NCBI GenBank assembly: GCA_031428275.1
Contig: JANPPC010000014.1
Coordinates: 11,409-75,408 of the forward strand
Origin: Pseudobdellovibrio sp031428275
GTDB lineage: Bacteria > Bdellovibrionota > Bdellovibrionia > Bdellovibrionales > Bdellovibrionaceae
Reading direction: 5' to 3'
DNA: 64,000 bases
The translations under genes were made by a program, and so were the position numbers. Position 1 is the first letter of the stretch. Each line of letters opens with the position of its first letter. The notes below the pieces were generated by a model, which searched no databases, was not told the DNA's origin, and saw nothing but the letters and a program-made list of their open reading frames with translations. Below are positions 17,846-27,470 of this stretch, piece after piece.

Positions 17846-18520
17846 CTAATCTTTCATTTTGTCGCGGTTAGCAGTTACTAAATTCATTAGCGACATGCTT
17901 GTTTCGATCATTTCGTTTTCTGCTTTTTGAATCATATGCTGAAACAAACCGTAGAATACGATTGCCACGATTGCGGTAATTAAACCGAAACCCGTACAAT
18001 TGAGGGCATGCGAAATACCGGCGGATAGTAATTCAGCTTTCTTTGCTGGATCGGCATCGGCTACGGCACGGAATGAACCGATCATACCAATGATTGTTCC
18101 TAATAGACCCGCAAGTACGGCAATATTACCGAATACGGCTAAGAACGCTGTCCAACCCTCAAGGCGTGGCATCTCTCTTAATACAGATGCATCCATCGCA
18201 ACTTGAATTTCTTCATCGGGGCGCTTGTTCATTGCTTGCACTAAGCCGGCTTTAACGGTGTTTGCAAGTGGTGTTGGTTTCGCATCACAAAAAGAAATTG
18301 CTTGGCGTAAATCGCCGGCAACTATCATACGGAAAACTTGATCCGTAAATTCTTTTTTGTCTACGCGAAGCGATTTAAGCGTTAAGAATCTTTCTACGAC
18401 TAACACTAATGTTAGTACTGCAAAAATCAAGATCACATACATGACCGCTCCACCTTCGGTGAAAGCTCTTAAAACCGGGTTCATATTTTCTGCTGCTGCT
18501 ACTGTAACGACTGGGTCCAC
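17846..18520 (-). CDS. TolQ/ExbB/MotA-family proton channel subunit (AglR-like)
   Basis: This is a 224-residue inner-membrane protein with three membrane segments: about 22-45, 120-145 (WTAFLAVFGNIAVLAGLLGTIIGMI) and 165-190 (ALNCTGFGLITAIVAIVFYGLF). The conserved MotA_ExbB region includes APLLGLLGTV-like AGLLGTIIGMIGSF. It pairs with the two TolR-type proteins downstream to convert proton flow into force across the envelope. It follows the FHA/TonB-like gene by 17 bases with a clear GGAGG-type site (CAGGAGGATTAT), pointing to coupled expression with the gliding-type cluster. Confidence 0.93.
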   Translation of the reverse strand: MDPVVTVAAAENMNPVLRAFTEGGAVMYVILIFAVLTLVLVVERFLTLKSLRVDKKEFTDQVFRMIVAGDLRQAISFCDAKPTPLANTVKAGLVQAMNKRPDEEIQVAMDASVLREMPRLEGWTAFLAVFGNIAVLAGLLGTIIGMIGSFRAVADADPAKKAELLSAGISHALNCTGFGLITAIVAIVFYGLFQHMIQKAENEMIETSMSLMNLVTANRDKMKD

Positions 18521-18537
18521 GATAATCCTCCTGTAAA

Positions 18538-20571
18538 TTAATTTTGACCGCGAAACAAAAATGGATAAGTGACTTCGGCAAAGCTACCCGCTGGTGGCTC
18601 TGGAAATCTTAAAGATAACATTCGCGAACGAACGCACTCTTCAACTGCTGAATTTCCAATTGTTGATTTACTTTTCACAACTTGGGCATTTTTTGCGACG
18701 CCTTTTTCATGAATCTCCCAGCTAATCACAACTTTACCTTCAAGCTTGGTATCTTTTTTATATTCACGATCGTAACAAGATTTGAACGCCGACAAGGCCG
18801 AACGAACCACGCGACGAACCGCTTCTTTATCAATCGAACCAGTGAATTCTGCCTCAGCTCCACCCGCATCGATGGCGACTTGATCTTTACTACCGAAACC
18901 AGTTCCGCTTCCGTAAGCGCTCATTCCCGTTCCGCGACCTTTTGTTCCGATGCCCGCGATACCTTGAGTTGCGGTACCTTTTCCGCCGGCGCCCGTGTCT
19001 TTAAACTTAGAACCTAAGTCATCGCCTGCACGGTTCTCATTGAAACCCGAAGAACCAGTGGCTTTTTCTCCCGTACCAAGTAATTCACCCGTTCCGTTGT
19101 ATGCTTTATCAAGTTGCTTACGCGCCCCACCTGAACCGAATGCAGACAATAAACCTGTATTGTTTGGATCAACCTCTTTACTTTGTGCATTAGCACCAGC
19201 CTTGTCGCCGGTCTTCACCGCTCCGCCCTGCTTCGTTGAAGTAAACATCTTAGCTTTTAGCTTCGGATCTTTTGGCTTTACTTCATTCGCCCGGCCCGCT
19301 GACTGTGCGGATTCAGCTTTTTGATCCGGCTTATTCGGGTTGCCCTTATTCTTATTCTCTTTTTGCTTATCTGATTCGACTACCTTTTTCGGTTCAACTG
19401 GCGGAGGTGGCTTGACCGCAACCGGTTCTTTCGGCGTTTCTACTGGTGGCGGTGGCGTCGGAGTCTTAAATTCAACTGGTGGTTTATCAAAAATAACCTG
19501 CGCGACCCGCTGAATTTCTTCTTCTTTAACTACGGCCTTTTGAGCTGTAACCGAAACAATCAAGCTTGCTAAGGCCGCAATAATTAACGCAGCTAAAATA
19601 CCCGTCAATTCAGACGATGACAAAATTAATGGTGATTCAAACGGAACAACCGGAGCAACAGGCGCGTAACGCACGACTAATTGCATTCCATTAATCAGTG
19701 TTACGAACACAGCTTCGTTTTGTTGAAGCTTATAGTTTTGATCGCCGATTTTCTTTATATCGCCATCACGTTGAACTTCAACAACCATTTCTGCTGTGGT
19801 CCGAACGACCACACCATTTGATAAATCCAAGAAAGACCAATCCTTAGGAGACGATCCATCGGGTACCTGAATTTCATGATTACTGCCTAAACGCTTCATT
19901 CCTGTCGGAACGAAGTGATATGTATTTAGAATACGCTCTTTCCAAGACACGATAACTTCAACCAACTGGCCTTTGCCTGGTTTGATAAAATCTCTCAGAT
20001 CCTTATTTTCACTTGGCGGCGCGAAAGTTTTTTGATTCTTTCCGCTTTTTTTACCCAGTACAGTACCGCGAACCATATTATTTTTCGACGCCACTAGCGG
20101 CGACTGAATTTGTGGTTTCGCCGTTTCAACTACCGGCTTGATTACAGCTTGTGGTTGTGAAGTTACGGGTACAGTCGTCGTTACCGCTGCGGCTACTGAG
20201 GCCGAAACCTTAACAGCGGTCGGCTCAATAACAATTTCAGATCCCGTCTTTGGCGAATGAATAGGTTTAGGTGCTCCAACGAAAAAACTAATTCTGAACG
20301 GACCAACATTGAACTCGTCGCCCGACTGAATAGGTTCATCCAGTACGCCTTGACCGTTCTTGAAAGTTCCTTGAGTTGAACCCAAGTCACACAAATAAAA
20401 TTGGTTACCGCGTTTTTCAATCAAGCAATGTATTGATGAAATTTCGTTTGAATCCAAATCGACGTCTACTTCGGCATTGTGTCCGAACAAGACTTGGTCC
20501 TTGTCGACAAATTGCTTCACAACGTGAATTTGATCATTTCTAAAAACTCTGAATATTAACGGTGATTTCAA
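18538..20571 (-). CDS. FHA domain / TonB-like C-terminal energy-coupling protein (GltG-like)
   Basis: The protein has 677 residues. A cytoplasmic FHA domain (about 20-98) has SSIHCLIE and LGSTQGTFKNG, but the usual Gly-Arg of the first loop is Gly-His. A Thr/Pro/Lys linker follows, then a second folded segment at about 200-300. One membrane helix lies at about 321-343, then a periplasmic Pro-rich stretch (363-396) and a Gly-rich stretch. The C-terminal domain of about 98 residues (VRRVVRSALSAFKSCYDREY to the end) is of the myxobacterial AgmX/PglI TonB-like type. Order and architecture match GltG of the Myxococcus gliding complex, which links motor to periplasmic proteins. The four-base overlap with the gene upstream shows coupling. 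Confidence 0.9.
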   Translation of the reverse strand: MKSPLIFRVFRNDQIHVVKQFVDKDQVLFGHNAEVDVDLDSNEISSIHCLIEKRGNQFYLCDLGSTQGTFKNGQGVLDEPIQSGDEFNVGPFRISFFVGAPKPIHSPKTGSEIVIEPTAVKVSASVAAAVTTTVPVTSQPQAVIKPVVETAKPQIQSPLVASKNNMVRGTVLGKKSGKNQKTFAPPSENKDLRDFIKPGKGQLVEVIVSWKERILNTYHFVPTGMKRLGSNHEIQVPDGSSPKDWSFLDLSNGVVVRTTAEMVVEVQRDGDIKKIGDQNYKLQQNEAVFVTLINGMQLVVRYAPVAPVVPFESPLILSSSELTGILAALIIAALASLIVSVTAQKAVVKEEEIQRVAQVIFDKPPVEFKTPTPPPPVETPKEPVAVKPPPPVEPKKVVESDKQKENKNKGNPNKPDQKAESAQSAGRANEVKPKDPKLKAKMFTSTKQGGAVKTGDKAGANAQSKEVDPNNTGLLSAFGSGGARKQLDKAYNGTGELLGTGEKATGSSGFNENRAGDDLGSKFKDTGAGGKGTATQGIAGIGTKGRGTGMSAYGSGTGFGSKDQVAIDAGGAEAEFTGSIDKEAVRRVVRSALSAFKSCYDREYKKDTKLEGKVVISWEIHEKGVAKNAQVVKSKSTIGNSAVEECVRSRMLSLRFPEPPAGSFAEVTYPFLFRGQN

Positions 20572-20876
20572 CGTCCACCCCGTAATCGCTGTATGTCTTC
20601 GGTTGTTCTTCTCATCTCGGGCAGAAAATTTTCTCTTAACTTAATTAAACGCTTGTAATTGAAGTTCTTTTTTTGAAATAAATAAAATAACTCTGGCTTC
20701 TGCGCCGAGCCTTCTACCAATTCGTCTTCGAAATTAAGCGTTTGCTTACGATCGGTTTTCGATTTTATCACATTATTTTTATCTAACGGAATATTAGGAT
20801 TGTTCTGCGCCAACGTAAATTGAGCGCCGAAAAAAGCTAATAGAGTTGTTAAGCAGCAAATTCTAAGAAGATTCAT
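20568..20876 (-). CDS. Small secreted protein of the gliding-type cluster (GltF position)
   Basis: This is a 102-residue protein with a signal peptide (MNLLRICCLTTLLAFFGAQFTLAQ) and a charged, helical mature part (ELFYLFQKKNFNYKRLIKLRENFLPEMRRTTEDIQRLRG). It has no recognised domain. It overlaps the start of the FHA/TonB-like gene by four bases and follows the TPR lipoprotein gene by 15 bases. By position and size it corresponds to GltF; this assignment rests on gene order. Confidence 0.8.
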   Translation of the reverse strand: MNLLRICCLTTLLAFFGAQFTLAQNNPNIPLDKNNVIKSKTDRKQTLNFEDELVEGSAQKPELFYLFQKKNFNYKRLIKLRENFLPEMRRTTEDIQRLRGGR

Positions 20877-20891
20877 CTAAACCCCATCTCT

Positions 20892-21728
20892 CTATTGTAA
20901 ACCAGCTTTTGCCTTAATTTCCAAATCCTTTATCACTTGACGAGACTCCGACGTCGGACCTACAAACTTTAGTCTGTTCAAAAGGTCTAGGCCTTCTTTG
21001 TATTTTTTCATCTCGTCAATTAACAAAATCGAATAATTTAGCATGACTTCTTTTTGACTCGGATTTTCCTTCAGAATTTTCTCATAAATTTCTGCAGCTT
21101 CTTTTGGACGCGCCTTCGCTGTTAAAGAAATTGCATAATTATTTAAAACTTTATGATCTTTCATTCCTTTTCTAACCGAAACTTCTAAAGCTAAAAGAGC
21201 TTTATTGTAATCTCTTTCTTGCACGTAGATCGCACCCAGGTTCGCTCCTACAATCGCATCATCCGGGTTAATTGATAAAGCCTTACGGAATAGTTTAACA
21301 GCCTCACGACGCTCGCCCTTGGCTAACAATACGGTTCCTAAATTTCCGTAGACTTCAGCAGAATTAGGATTAGAAACTAAAGCTTTATTAAGTATGTACT
21401 GTGCCGCTTCAAAGCCGCCACGTTTATAATAAACTAATGCTAGAGCATTCAATGCGCGGGTGTCTTTCGGATTTTGAGTTAGAATTTCCCCGCTGGACTT
21501 TTGAATTTGATCGTCATTTTGTTGTTTAATCGCTTCATTCAGTGCTGAATACAATGAATCGGCAACTGGCGCGTCTTTTTTAATTGCAAAGTCCTCTTGG
21601 CCAACTGATTTCGTTTCAGCGATAGCCATATCTTGATAGCTATTCTCTTCGGCGACTTCATTTTTCGGTGAGTTCGTCGAACAAGCAGACAAGTAGATCA
21701 AAGCTGTTAGAAGTAATAGTTTTCTCAT
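20892..21728 (-). CDS. TPR lipoprotein (GltE/AglT-like)
   Basis: The 278-residue lipoprotein has lipobox LSAC (Cys16). A spacer of about 50 residues leads into a TPR array from about 75 to 265, with consensus units such as AEVYGNLGTVLLAKGERREAVKLFRKALSIN-type helices and ILKENPSQKEVMLNYSILL. It is expected on the inner face of the outer membrane, where GltE holds the gliding complex. Its start overlaps the stop of the large TPR gene upstream by four bases. Confidence 0.9.
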   Translation of the reverse strand: MRKLLLLTALIYLSACSTNSPKNEVAEENSYQDMAIAETKSVGQEDFAIKKDAPVADSLYSALNEAIKQQNDDQIQKSSGEILTQNPKDTRALNALALVYYKRGGFEAAQYILNKALVSNPNSAEVYGNLGTVLLAKGERREAVKLFRKALSINPDDAIVGANLGAIYVQERDYNKALLALEVSVRKGMKDHKVLNNYAISLTAKARPKEAAEIYEKILKENPSQKEVMLNYSILLIDEMKKYKEGLDLLNRLKFVGPTSESRQVIKDLEIKAKAGLQ

Positions 21729-24700
21729 TTGTCACCCATCCAGTTAATGTAGCGGCTATCCGAACCAATCTCGCCTTGGTTGTAATAAAGCTTCGAATTA
21801 CGCGCATTCATTTTCTGTAAAGCCGTTTTGTAGGCCGAGTTGTACACTTCAAGGTCCCAAGCTCGATCGACAGCGACTTTATAACTTTCTTCAGCTTTTT
21901 GCGAAAACGGTCCGGTGATATTATCGATGCCCGCTTTGTACTGCTTCTTCTGTTCTTCGTTTAAGCTAGCCGGAACCGGAGTGGCTTGAATGGCTGCGGC
22001 TAAGTGCTCATTCGCTTCACCGATTAACAAAAGTGAACTTACGATTTCATCCGGAGAATTCAGTTTAATCACTTCGGTTAATTCCTGATTTAACCGCGAT
22101 AAAACCTCTAACTTCGTATCAACCGCTTTCTTCTGCTTAGCCGGATCGCCAGGGATCTTGATTTTTTTCAATTCAACAAAGGTAGCCTCAGCCTGACGAA
22201 ACTTGATTGGCGCTATGTATGAATTAGCTGCCGTGCGACGCTCACCTGTAAGTCTGCGGTGCAACGAAAGAATATTTTGCTCTGCTTCTTCGGTATCCTG
22301 CCTACGACCTTGCTTACGTGATAATTCAGCAATCCAATACTGTGATTCAATTTTTTTATCTAACGTGGCTTGTGGAAGTTCAACGTATTCTTTATATGAA
22401 CGAATCGCCGCTGAATTTGAATTCGATTTACGCTGCAACTGCGCCACCGTAAACATCGTGCCTGCGTTTTCAGTTTGGTTCTTATTAACCTTAACAAATT
22501 CGCCGTAGGCGCGCACAGCCTCGTTCGTCTTACCTAACGCTTCGTACATTACTGCTGAGTTGTAAACGTAGTTAGGCATGAGCGGATCTTGCGGATTCTC
22601 TTTTGCAATTTGTTTAAATAACAACGCTGACTCTTCGAAGAAGCCAGAATCTTGGTACAGCTTAGCTAAAAGTTTTTCGACTTTTGGCTTTAATGGCGCT
22701 GCTGATTTATCAGTCGCGGCTAGAACTTTTTTGTAACTTTGAATGGCTTCAACATTTCTTCCTGAACGCTCAAAATTCACACCCGCATTAAACAGAGCTA
22801 TCGTGACTAGTTCAGACTTAGGGTTCTGCACTGCAAAATTTTGATACTGCTTAGCTGAATCTAAGTACTTTTTATCAACTTCTAAGTCTTGCGCTTTTTT
22901 GAAATTTGCTTTTTCTAGTACATTGCGAATATCGCTGCCTGCTTTTGAACCAGCAATTGATTCATTAGCTAAAAGCTCGGTACCCATTTTTTCTAGGCCT
23001 GCGTAATCCTTTTTCAAATTGTAAATATCTAACAAAAGGTTAGCCGAATATTCAGCGTACTTCGTTTTCGGATGCTTCTGCACGATTTCGCGAAATAGCT
23101 TTTCTGACGGACCAAAATTATTCGTCTGGTAGTACAATCGACCCATACGAAACTTGATCTCGGCATCTTTATCAGAATTCGGAAACTTTTGCGTATACCA
23201 AGCAGCTGACTTAATGAACTTTTCAACTCGTGGATCCATCTGAATAGGTTCAACTGAATCACCAATGCGTTTTTGTAATTCTTCATCCCGCGGAAGGGCT
23301 TTTTCGATTGATAGAAGTAAATTCTGCGAAGCCTTAGGGCCAAATTTGCTGTCCGTTGCATTTTCAGCTACCCAGGCGTATTCGGTCGAAGCCTCGCTAT
23401 ATTTCCCTATATCATACAATAATTCACCGAAGAAAAAGTGCATATCAGCAACTTGTGGAGAATCTGAAAATTGCTGGAAATAAAGTCTATAACCTTCACT
23501 TGCCGATTGGCGAGAGAATGCCGCACGCGAATTCTGCGCTGTCTGATGTTGCTGTAAAATATAATTTCTTAAGGTTTGCTCGCGTAATTTGTAAGAATTT
23601 TGCACAAAAGCTTCATCCGAAGAATTTGCAGCATACCATGCTGATTTACGGTCAAAATCAGTGATCCAACGATAAAGTTCTTCTTTAAATTGTGGAGAGT
23701 TTTTTGCGTAGAAATAGTTTTGAACGATTTGATATTGAAATTCAAAAGCTTTTTTAGATGTTGGATCTTGCTGGATCAACATTCTGAAAACATCTTTAGA
23801 AGCATCGCGGTTGCCTTTATCAGCAAAGTAGTAAGCTAATTTTTCAATATTAGCTTTAGCCTCTTTACTATTGATAGCCTGGAAATAAGCGACGGCACGC
23901 TTGACATCACCCGTATCGGCAAAGAAAACGACTAAGTCACGTAATGCTTCATTTTCAAGTTTTGACGTGTTCAATTTACGACCGGCCACGATTTGTCCGC
24001 TTGCTTCAGACTTTGCGCCTTTTACGATGAAATCAAGATACTTGATGGCTTCGTTTGTACGGCCTAGTCGGTAAAGACACCATCCACCTTTGTAAAGGGC
24101 AAAAGTATTTAGGCGGTGTTTGCGATCTTTAATAATTTTAGAATACTCTTTGTATGCATCGGCCCATTTTTCATTTTCAAAATAGTATTCACCTAATGCG
24201 AAATGTGCTTCGCCCACAAACGTACTATTCGGAAATTGCTTAGTTAAACGGTCGTAATACAATGCGCCTTTTTTAGCATCGCCAATTTCAAAGTAGTTAT
24301 AGCCTAAGAAAAATAGCGCTTGGCTAACTTTTTGATCTTTCGGATAGTCATTTAAAAACCATTCATATAACTGAATTGCTTTTCTATTGTACTCACGTGC
24401 TTCAGCCAAATCTAACTTTGGCTTTATTTTATTCTTACCATCTTGGTACTCTTTTAACTTCATATCGTACGCATCTTGTTTGCGAGAATCGACAAGCGCA
24501 GATTTTTCTACGTATAGCTCGGCTAAGCGTAACCAAAGTTCGCCGCGGTTTTGGCTATCTTTGAATTTTTGAGTTAACTTATATAGCTCTTTAATCTGTA
24601 AATCTAAAGTTTTTTCGTAAGCTGCTTGATCAGAATTTTCGACCTTTAACAGCTCAGAAGATTTAGGTGGTTTTACGCGATTTAAGTTAACAGATTGACG

Positions 24701-24937
24701 CTCTTGAAATGACAATTGCGATTCCGGCAGATTCGTATTAACTTTTTGAATTTCTTTAATTTTAGCGCCACGACTGTCTTCTTTTACTTTACGCAGCAGC
24801 TGACCTACGGTTTGCTTCGTTTTAGTCGTCTTTTTAGTTGTTGTTTTTGTTACGGTTGCAGCCGATGCCCCAGAAGTAAATGCTAAAACTGAAGCTACAA
24901 TAACCGATGCAATTTGAAAGTTTATTTTTTTGTTCAT
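21725..24937 (-). CDS. Large periplasmic TPR protein (GltD-like)
   Basis: The protein has about 1070 residues, with a signal peptide (MNKKINFQIASVIVASVLAFTSGASA) and tetratricopeptide repeats from about 140 to 900. Examples are QALFFLGYNYFEIGDAKKGALYY, AHFALGEYYFENEKWADAYKEY and IKFRMGRLYYQTNNFGPSEKLF. The last 150 residues are helical and Lys-rich and end in SRYINWMGDK. A GTG at 24946 is an alternative start; I prefer the ATG at 24937, just past the upstream stop, because it begins a typical signal peptide. It is the periplasmic scaffold candidate of the Glt-like machine. Confidence 0.9.
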   Translation of the reverse strand: MNKKINFQIASVIVASVLAFTSGASAATVTKTTTKKTTKTKQTVGQLLRKVKEDSRGAKIKEIQKVNTNLPESQLSFQERQSVNLNRVKPPKSSELLKVENSDQAAYEKTLDLQIKELYKLTQKFKDSQNRGELWLRLAELYVEKSALVDSRKQDAYDMKLKEYQDGKNKIKPKLDLAEAREYNRKAIQLYEWFLNDYPKDQKVSQALFFLGYNYFEIGDAKKGALYYDRLTKQFPNSTFVGEAHFALGEYYFENEKWADAYKEYSKIIKDRKHRLNTFALYKGGWCLYRLGRTNEAIKYLDFIVKGAKSEASGQIVAGRKLNTSKLENEALRDLVVFFADTGDVKRAVAYFQAINSKEAKANIEKLAYYFADKGNRDASKDVFRMLIQQDPTSKKAFEFQYQIVQNYFYAKNSPQFKEELYRWITDFDRKSAWYAANSSDEAFVQNSYKLREQTLRNYILQQHQTAQNSRAAFSRQSASEGYRLYFQQFSDSPQVADMHFFFGELLYDIGKYSEASTEYAWVAENATDSKFGPKASQNLLLSIEKALPRDEELQKRIGDSVEPIQMDPRVEKFIKSAAWYTQKFPNSDKDAEIKFRMGRLYYQTNNFGPSEKLFREIVQKHPKTKYAEYSANLLLDIYNLKKDYAGLEKMGTELLANESIAGSKAGSDIRNVLEKANFKKAQDLEVDKKYLDSAKQYQNFAVQNPKSELVTIALFNAGVNFERSGRNVEAIQSYKKVLAATDKSAAPLKPKVEKLLAKLYQDSGFFEESALLFKQIAKENPQDPLMPNYVYNSAVMYEALGKTNEAVRAYGEFVKVNKNQTENAGTMFTVAQLQRKSNSNSAAIRSYKEYVELPQATLDKKIESQYWIAELSRKQGRRQDTEEAEQNILSLHRRLTGERRTAANSYIAPIKFRQAEATFVELKKIKIPGDPAKQKKAVDTKLEVLSRLNQELTEVIKLNSPDEIVSSLLLIGEANEHLAAAIQATPVPASLNEEQKKQYKAGIDNITGPFSQKAEESYKVAVDRAWDLEVYNSAYKTALQKMNARNSKLYYNQGEIGSDSRYINWMGDK

Positions 24938-24938
24938 A

Positions 24939-26564
24939 TTACTCACAGCTTTGCTTTCCTAAGTAATGATAGTTACCGACTTCATCCAACCAGTATTCGC
25001 CTTGAAACGGATAGTATTCGTAACCATTCTTGACGTAGAAAGATCGATCTTGAATTTCGCCTGAATTTTCGTCGCCCATATCTTTTCCGGTTAAACGCTT
25101 TTTCAAGTATTCTTTTTTACCGTTGATCATCTCGTAGCGAATAAAGCTGGCTTGTTCATTTAGATCACGCAATTCAACACGCATATTTAACAAATGCGCA
25201 CGTACCTGATCACCAATAACTGACCGAGCACTCTTCACGCGATTATTAATAATGCGGCTTGCGTAGGTGCCAACCGGAGTCGTTTTAAGGTTCGGATTTT
25301 CGTCAATCGCTTTACGCTCTTCATTTAATTTCTTTAGATAAGCGTAGGTACGTCGTACGTCGCCCTCTTCTGCGATGTGCTTAATTGAATTGTATGGAAT
25401 ATTAAACGAGCGCTTCGCGTCTGCATCGCGTTTAACTATATAAGCTTTATTAACTTCTTGAAAATATTCTTCTGACGAGTGCTTTTGATTCAAGTACTGA
25501 TCAATTTTTGTATACATGGGTCCGTACTGAGTTTCAAATAAACCGACAGTCTTTTCCATCTCGTCATACTTGCAAATGTATAAATAAACGATCGATCTTA
25601 ATAATAGAGTCTCTGGTATGTAAGCATCTTCATAAAATGTTGAATGCAGAGTTTGAAAATTACTTAAGGTTGATCTAAAACGTGCCGCACGAAGCATCGC
25701 CCAAGTTTTCTCGAATAGAGCTTCGTGCCACATTGCACTGTCGCGCGGGATTAACGAGTAGGCTTCAATTGCTTTATCCCAATTTTGTTTTTGGTAATAC
25801 ATTCGAGCAATCGATAACTGCGCCGCTACTTTATTAACGTCAGTTACTTTTGCCGTTGAACGAATTTCTAAAAGCTTTTGAAAGCTTTGTAATGCTAAAT
25901 CGGCTTGATTGGCTTCGGCTTGCGCTAAACCTTTTCCGTACAAAGCACTATAGTAAAAGCGACTTTGCGAACCCACCTGGCTATATAAACGAACTGCCTC
26001 TTGGTAAAGACCCGCCTTGTGCTTGATTTCGCCCAAACGAAAGTACAGCATGTCGCGATTTGCTGTTGGAACTTGGTTAACATCGATTCTTTGAATCGCA
26101 TAATTAAGTAAAGTCTCGTCGCCTAAGCGATCTGTTACCACTAGCAATTTTTCGATAGCTTGGCGTGTCCATTTCGCTTCGCCGTTTTTGATTACGTCTA
26201 CAAACTGAAAGGCAGCCGCTTGGTTTAAATTCATTTCCATTAAGCAAAGCCCCAAATAATACTTAATTTGTGAACGTTCGCTATTCAAATCGCCACGCTT
26301 CGACAGACTTAAGAAAGCATTTGCAGCTTGCGGATACTGCCCCGACTTCATCAATGCAAGCGCGCTAGCCAGCTGACTACGATTCGTAACAGACTTACTA
26401 GCCGTATAAACCTTGGGGCCGGGTGCGGTTTTACGAGTTGTCGTGATTACTTTTTTAGTTGAAGTTGTCGTCTTTTCAGCCGCGCGGGCCAAGGGAGTCC
26501 AACCTAAAACTGAAACCAATGCAAAAATGTGAATTAATAATATTTTAATTAGGTTTTTTTTCAT
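24939..26564 (-). CDS. Periplasmic TPR protein (GltC-like)
   Basis: This is a 541-residue protein with a signal peptide ending near ARA (about 30), a Thr/Lys-rich linker, and TPR units at about 60-330 (SERSQIKYYLGLCLMEMNLNQAAAFQF, YFRLGEIKHKAGLYQEAVRLYSQV). The C-terminal region (about 370-541) is not TPR-like and ends in an aromatic patch (YEYYPFQGEYWLDEVGNYHYLG). It is coupled by four bases to the barrel gene upstream and abuts the large TPR gene downstream. Confidence 0.88.
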   Translation of the reverse strand: MKKNLIKILLIHIFALVSVLGWTPLARAAEKTTTSTKKVITTTRKTAPGPKVYTASKSVTNRSQLASALALMKSGQYPQAANAFLSLSKRGDLNSERSQIKYYLGLCLMEMNLNQAAAFQFVDVIKNGEAKWTRQAIEKLLVVTDRLGDETLLNYAIQRIDVNQVPTANRDMLYFRLGEIKHKAGLYQEAVRLYSQVGSQSRFYYSALYGKGLAQAEANQADLALQSFQKLLEIRSTAKVTDVNKVAAQLSIARMYYQKQNWDKAIEAYSLIPRDSAMWHEALFEKTWAMLRAARFRSTLSNFQTLHSTFYEDAYIPETLLLRSIVYLYICKYDEMEKTVGLFETQYGPMYTKIDQYLNQKHSSEEYFQEVNKAYIVKRDADAKRSFNIPYNSIKHIAEEGDVRRTYAYLKKLNEERKAIDENPNLKTTPVGTYASRIINNRVKSARSVIGDQVRAHLLNMRVELRDLNEQASFIRYEMINGKKEYLKKRLTGKDMGDENSGEIQDRSFYVKNGYEYYPFQGEYWLDEVGNYHYLGKQSCE

Positions 26565-27457
26565 CGAGATTTCGCCTCCGGAAAGAAGAAACTAAGACCT
26601 GCAGTCAGAATTAAATCATCGTAATCACTTTTCGTACCTTTTGCGCCGCTTTTACCCGGCGTTGAGGTCGCCGAAAAGTGCGTCCAGCTATAGTCCCATC
26701 GGAAGGCCATCCTTTTAGACATCGCAAAAATTTGCCCCATACCAGCGTGAAGTGTCGGAACATTACCTTCTTCTGAATTTGTGCTTGAAGTACCGCCACC
26801 AAAAGTGAAATACATATCAAACGGAACAATACGATCATTCAAGAATGAAATTTTTCCGTAAATTGGCGCCCAAAAAAGATCAGCACCAATATAGCTTTTA
26901 GTATTTACGAATTTTTCTGGTTCGAGATCGTTGTTATCACGAATCTCTTTCGCTACTTGACGTTCTGAGTTTGATAGAAACAATCCCGAAATTTCGAACC
27001 CGAAAGATTCAGTAAAGTGGTAGGTAGCATTTACTTTTGCGCCTAAGTTTAAAAACCAAGGTGAATTAGTCGTCATACCCGGAGCAACGTACAATTGAAA
27101 ACGTTCAGTCTTCGGCAAGTATTTCTTCTGAATAATTGAAACTTCTCTGAAAGGTGCCAATTTATTAAGATCAGTCAGTCTTTCAACTTTTTCTTCTTTA
27201 GCGACTTTCTCGGTCGCAGTTGCGCTTTCAGCTACCTGAGCTTCCATGTCTGTATCAACCGGAACTTCAGGTAAATTCATCGAAGATTCAGTCGTTGTCA
27301 TCGTCGTAGTCGTCGTAGTTTCAACAACTTTCGGAGCCTGAGTTTTATATAATCCTTCAATATCGACCACTTCTTGGTCGTCTAAAGATTGCGCCTGTGC
27401 CCATAGCTGGGTACCGATTACTAGAGTCGCTAAAAAAGAAATGAGTACTCGTTTCAT
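26561..27457 (-). CDS. Outer-membrane beta-barrel protein of the gliding-type cluster (GltB-like)
   Basis: The 298-residue protein has a signal peptide (about 1-22), then a Thr/Glu-rich, probably disordered periplasmic segment (about 35-95), and a barrel domain (about 115-298) with alternating strands (FQLYVAPGMTTNSPWFLNLGAKVNATYHF, LILTAGLSFFFPE). It resembles the outer membrane beta-barrel domain family shared with its neighbour. The two barrels probably form the surface pore or adhesion part of the complex. A lone citrate- or glutamate-synthase meaning of the symbol gltB does not apply. Confidence 0.86.
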   Translation of the reverse strand: MKRVLISFLATLVIGTQLWAQAQSLDDQEVVDIEGLYKTQAPKVVETTTTTTMTTTESSMNLPEVPVDTDMEAQVAESATATEKVAKEEKVERLTDLNKLAPFREVSIIQKKYLPKTERFQLYVAPGMTTNSPWFLNLGAKVNATYHFTESFGFEISGLFLSNSERQVAKEIRDNNDLEPEKFVNTKSYIGADLFWAPIYGKISFLNDRIVPFDMYFTFGGGTSSTNSEEGNVPTLHAGMGQIFAMSKRMAFRWDYSWTHFSATSTPGKSGAKGTKSDYDDLILTAGLSFFFPEAKSR

Positions 27458-27470
27458 ATTGCGCGTCCCC

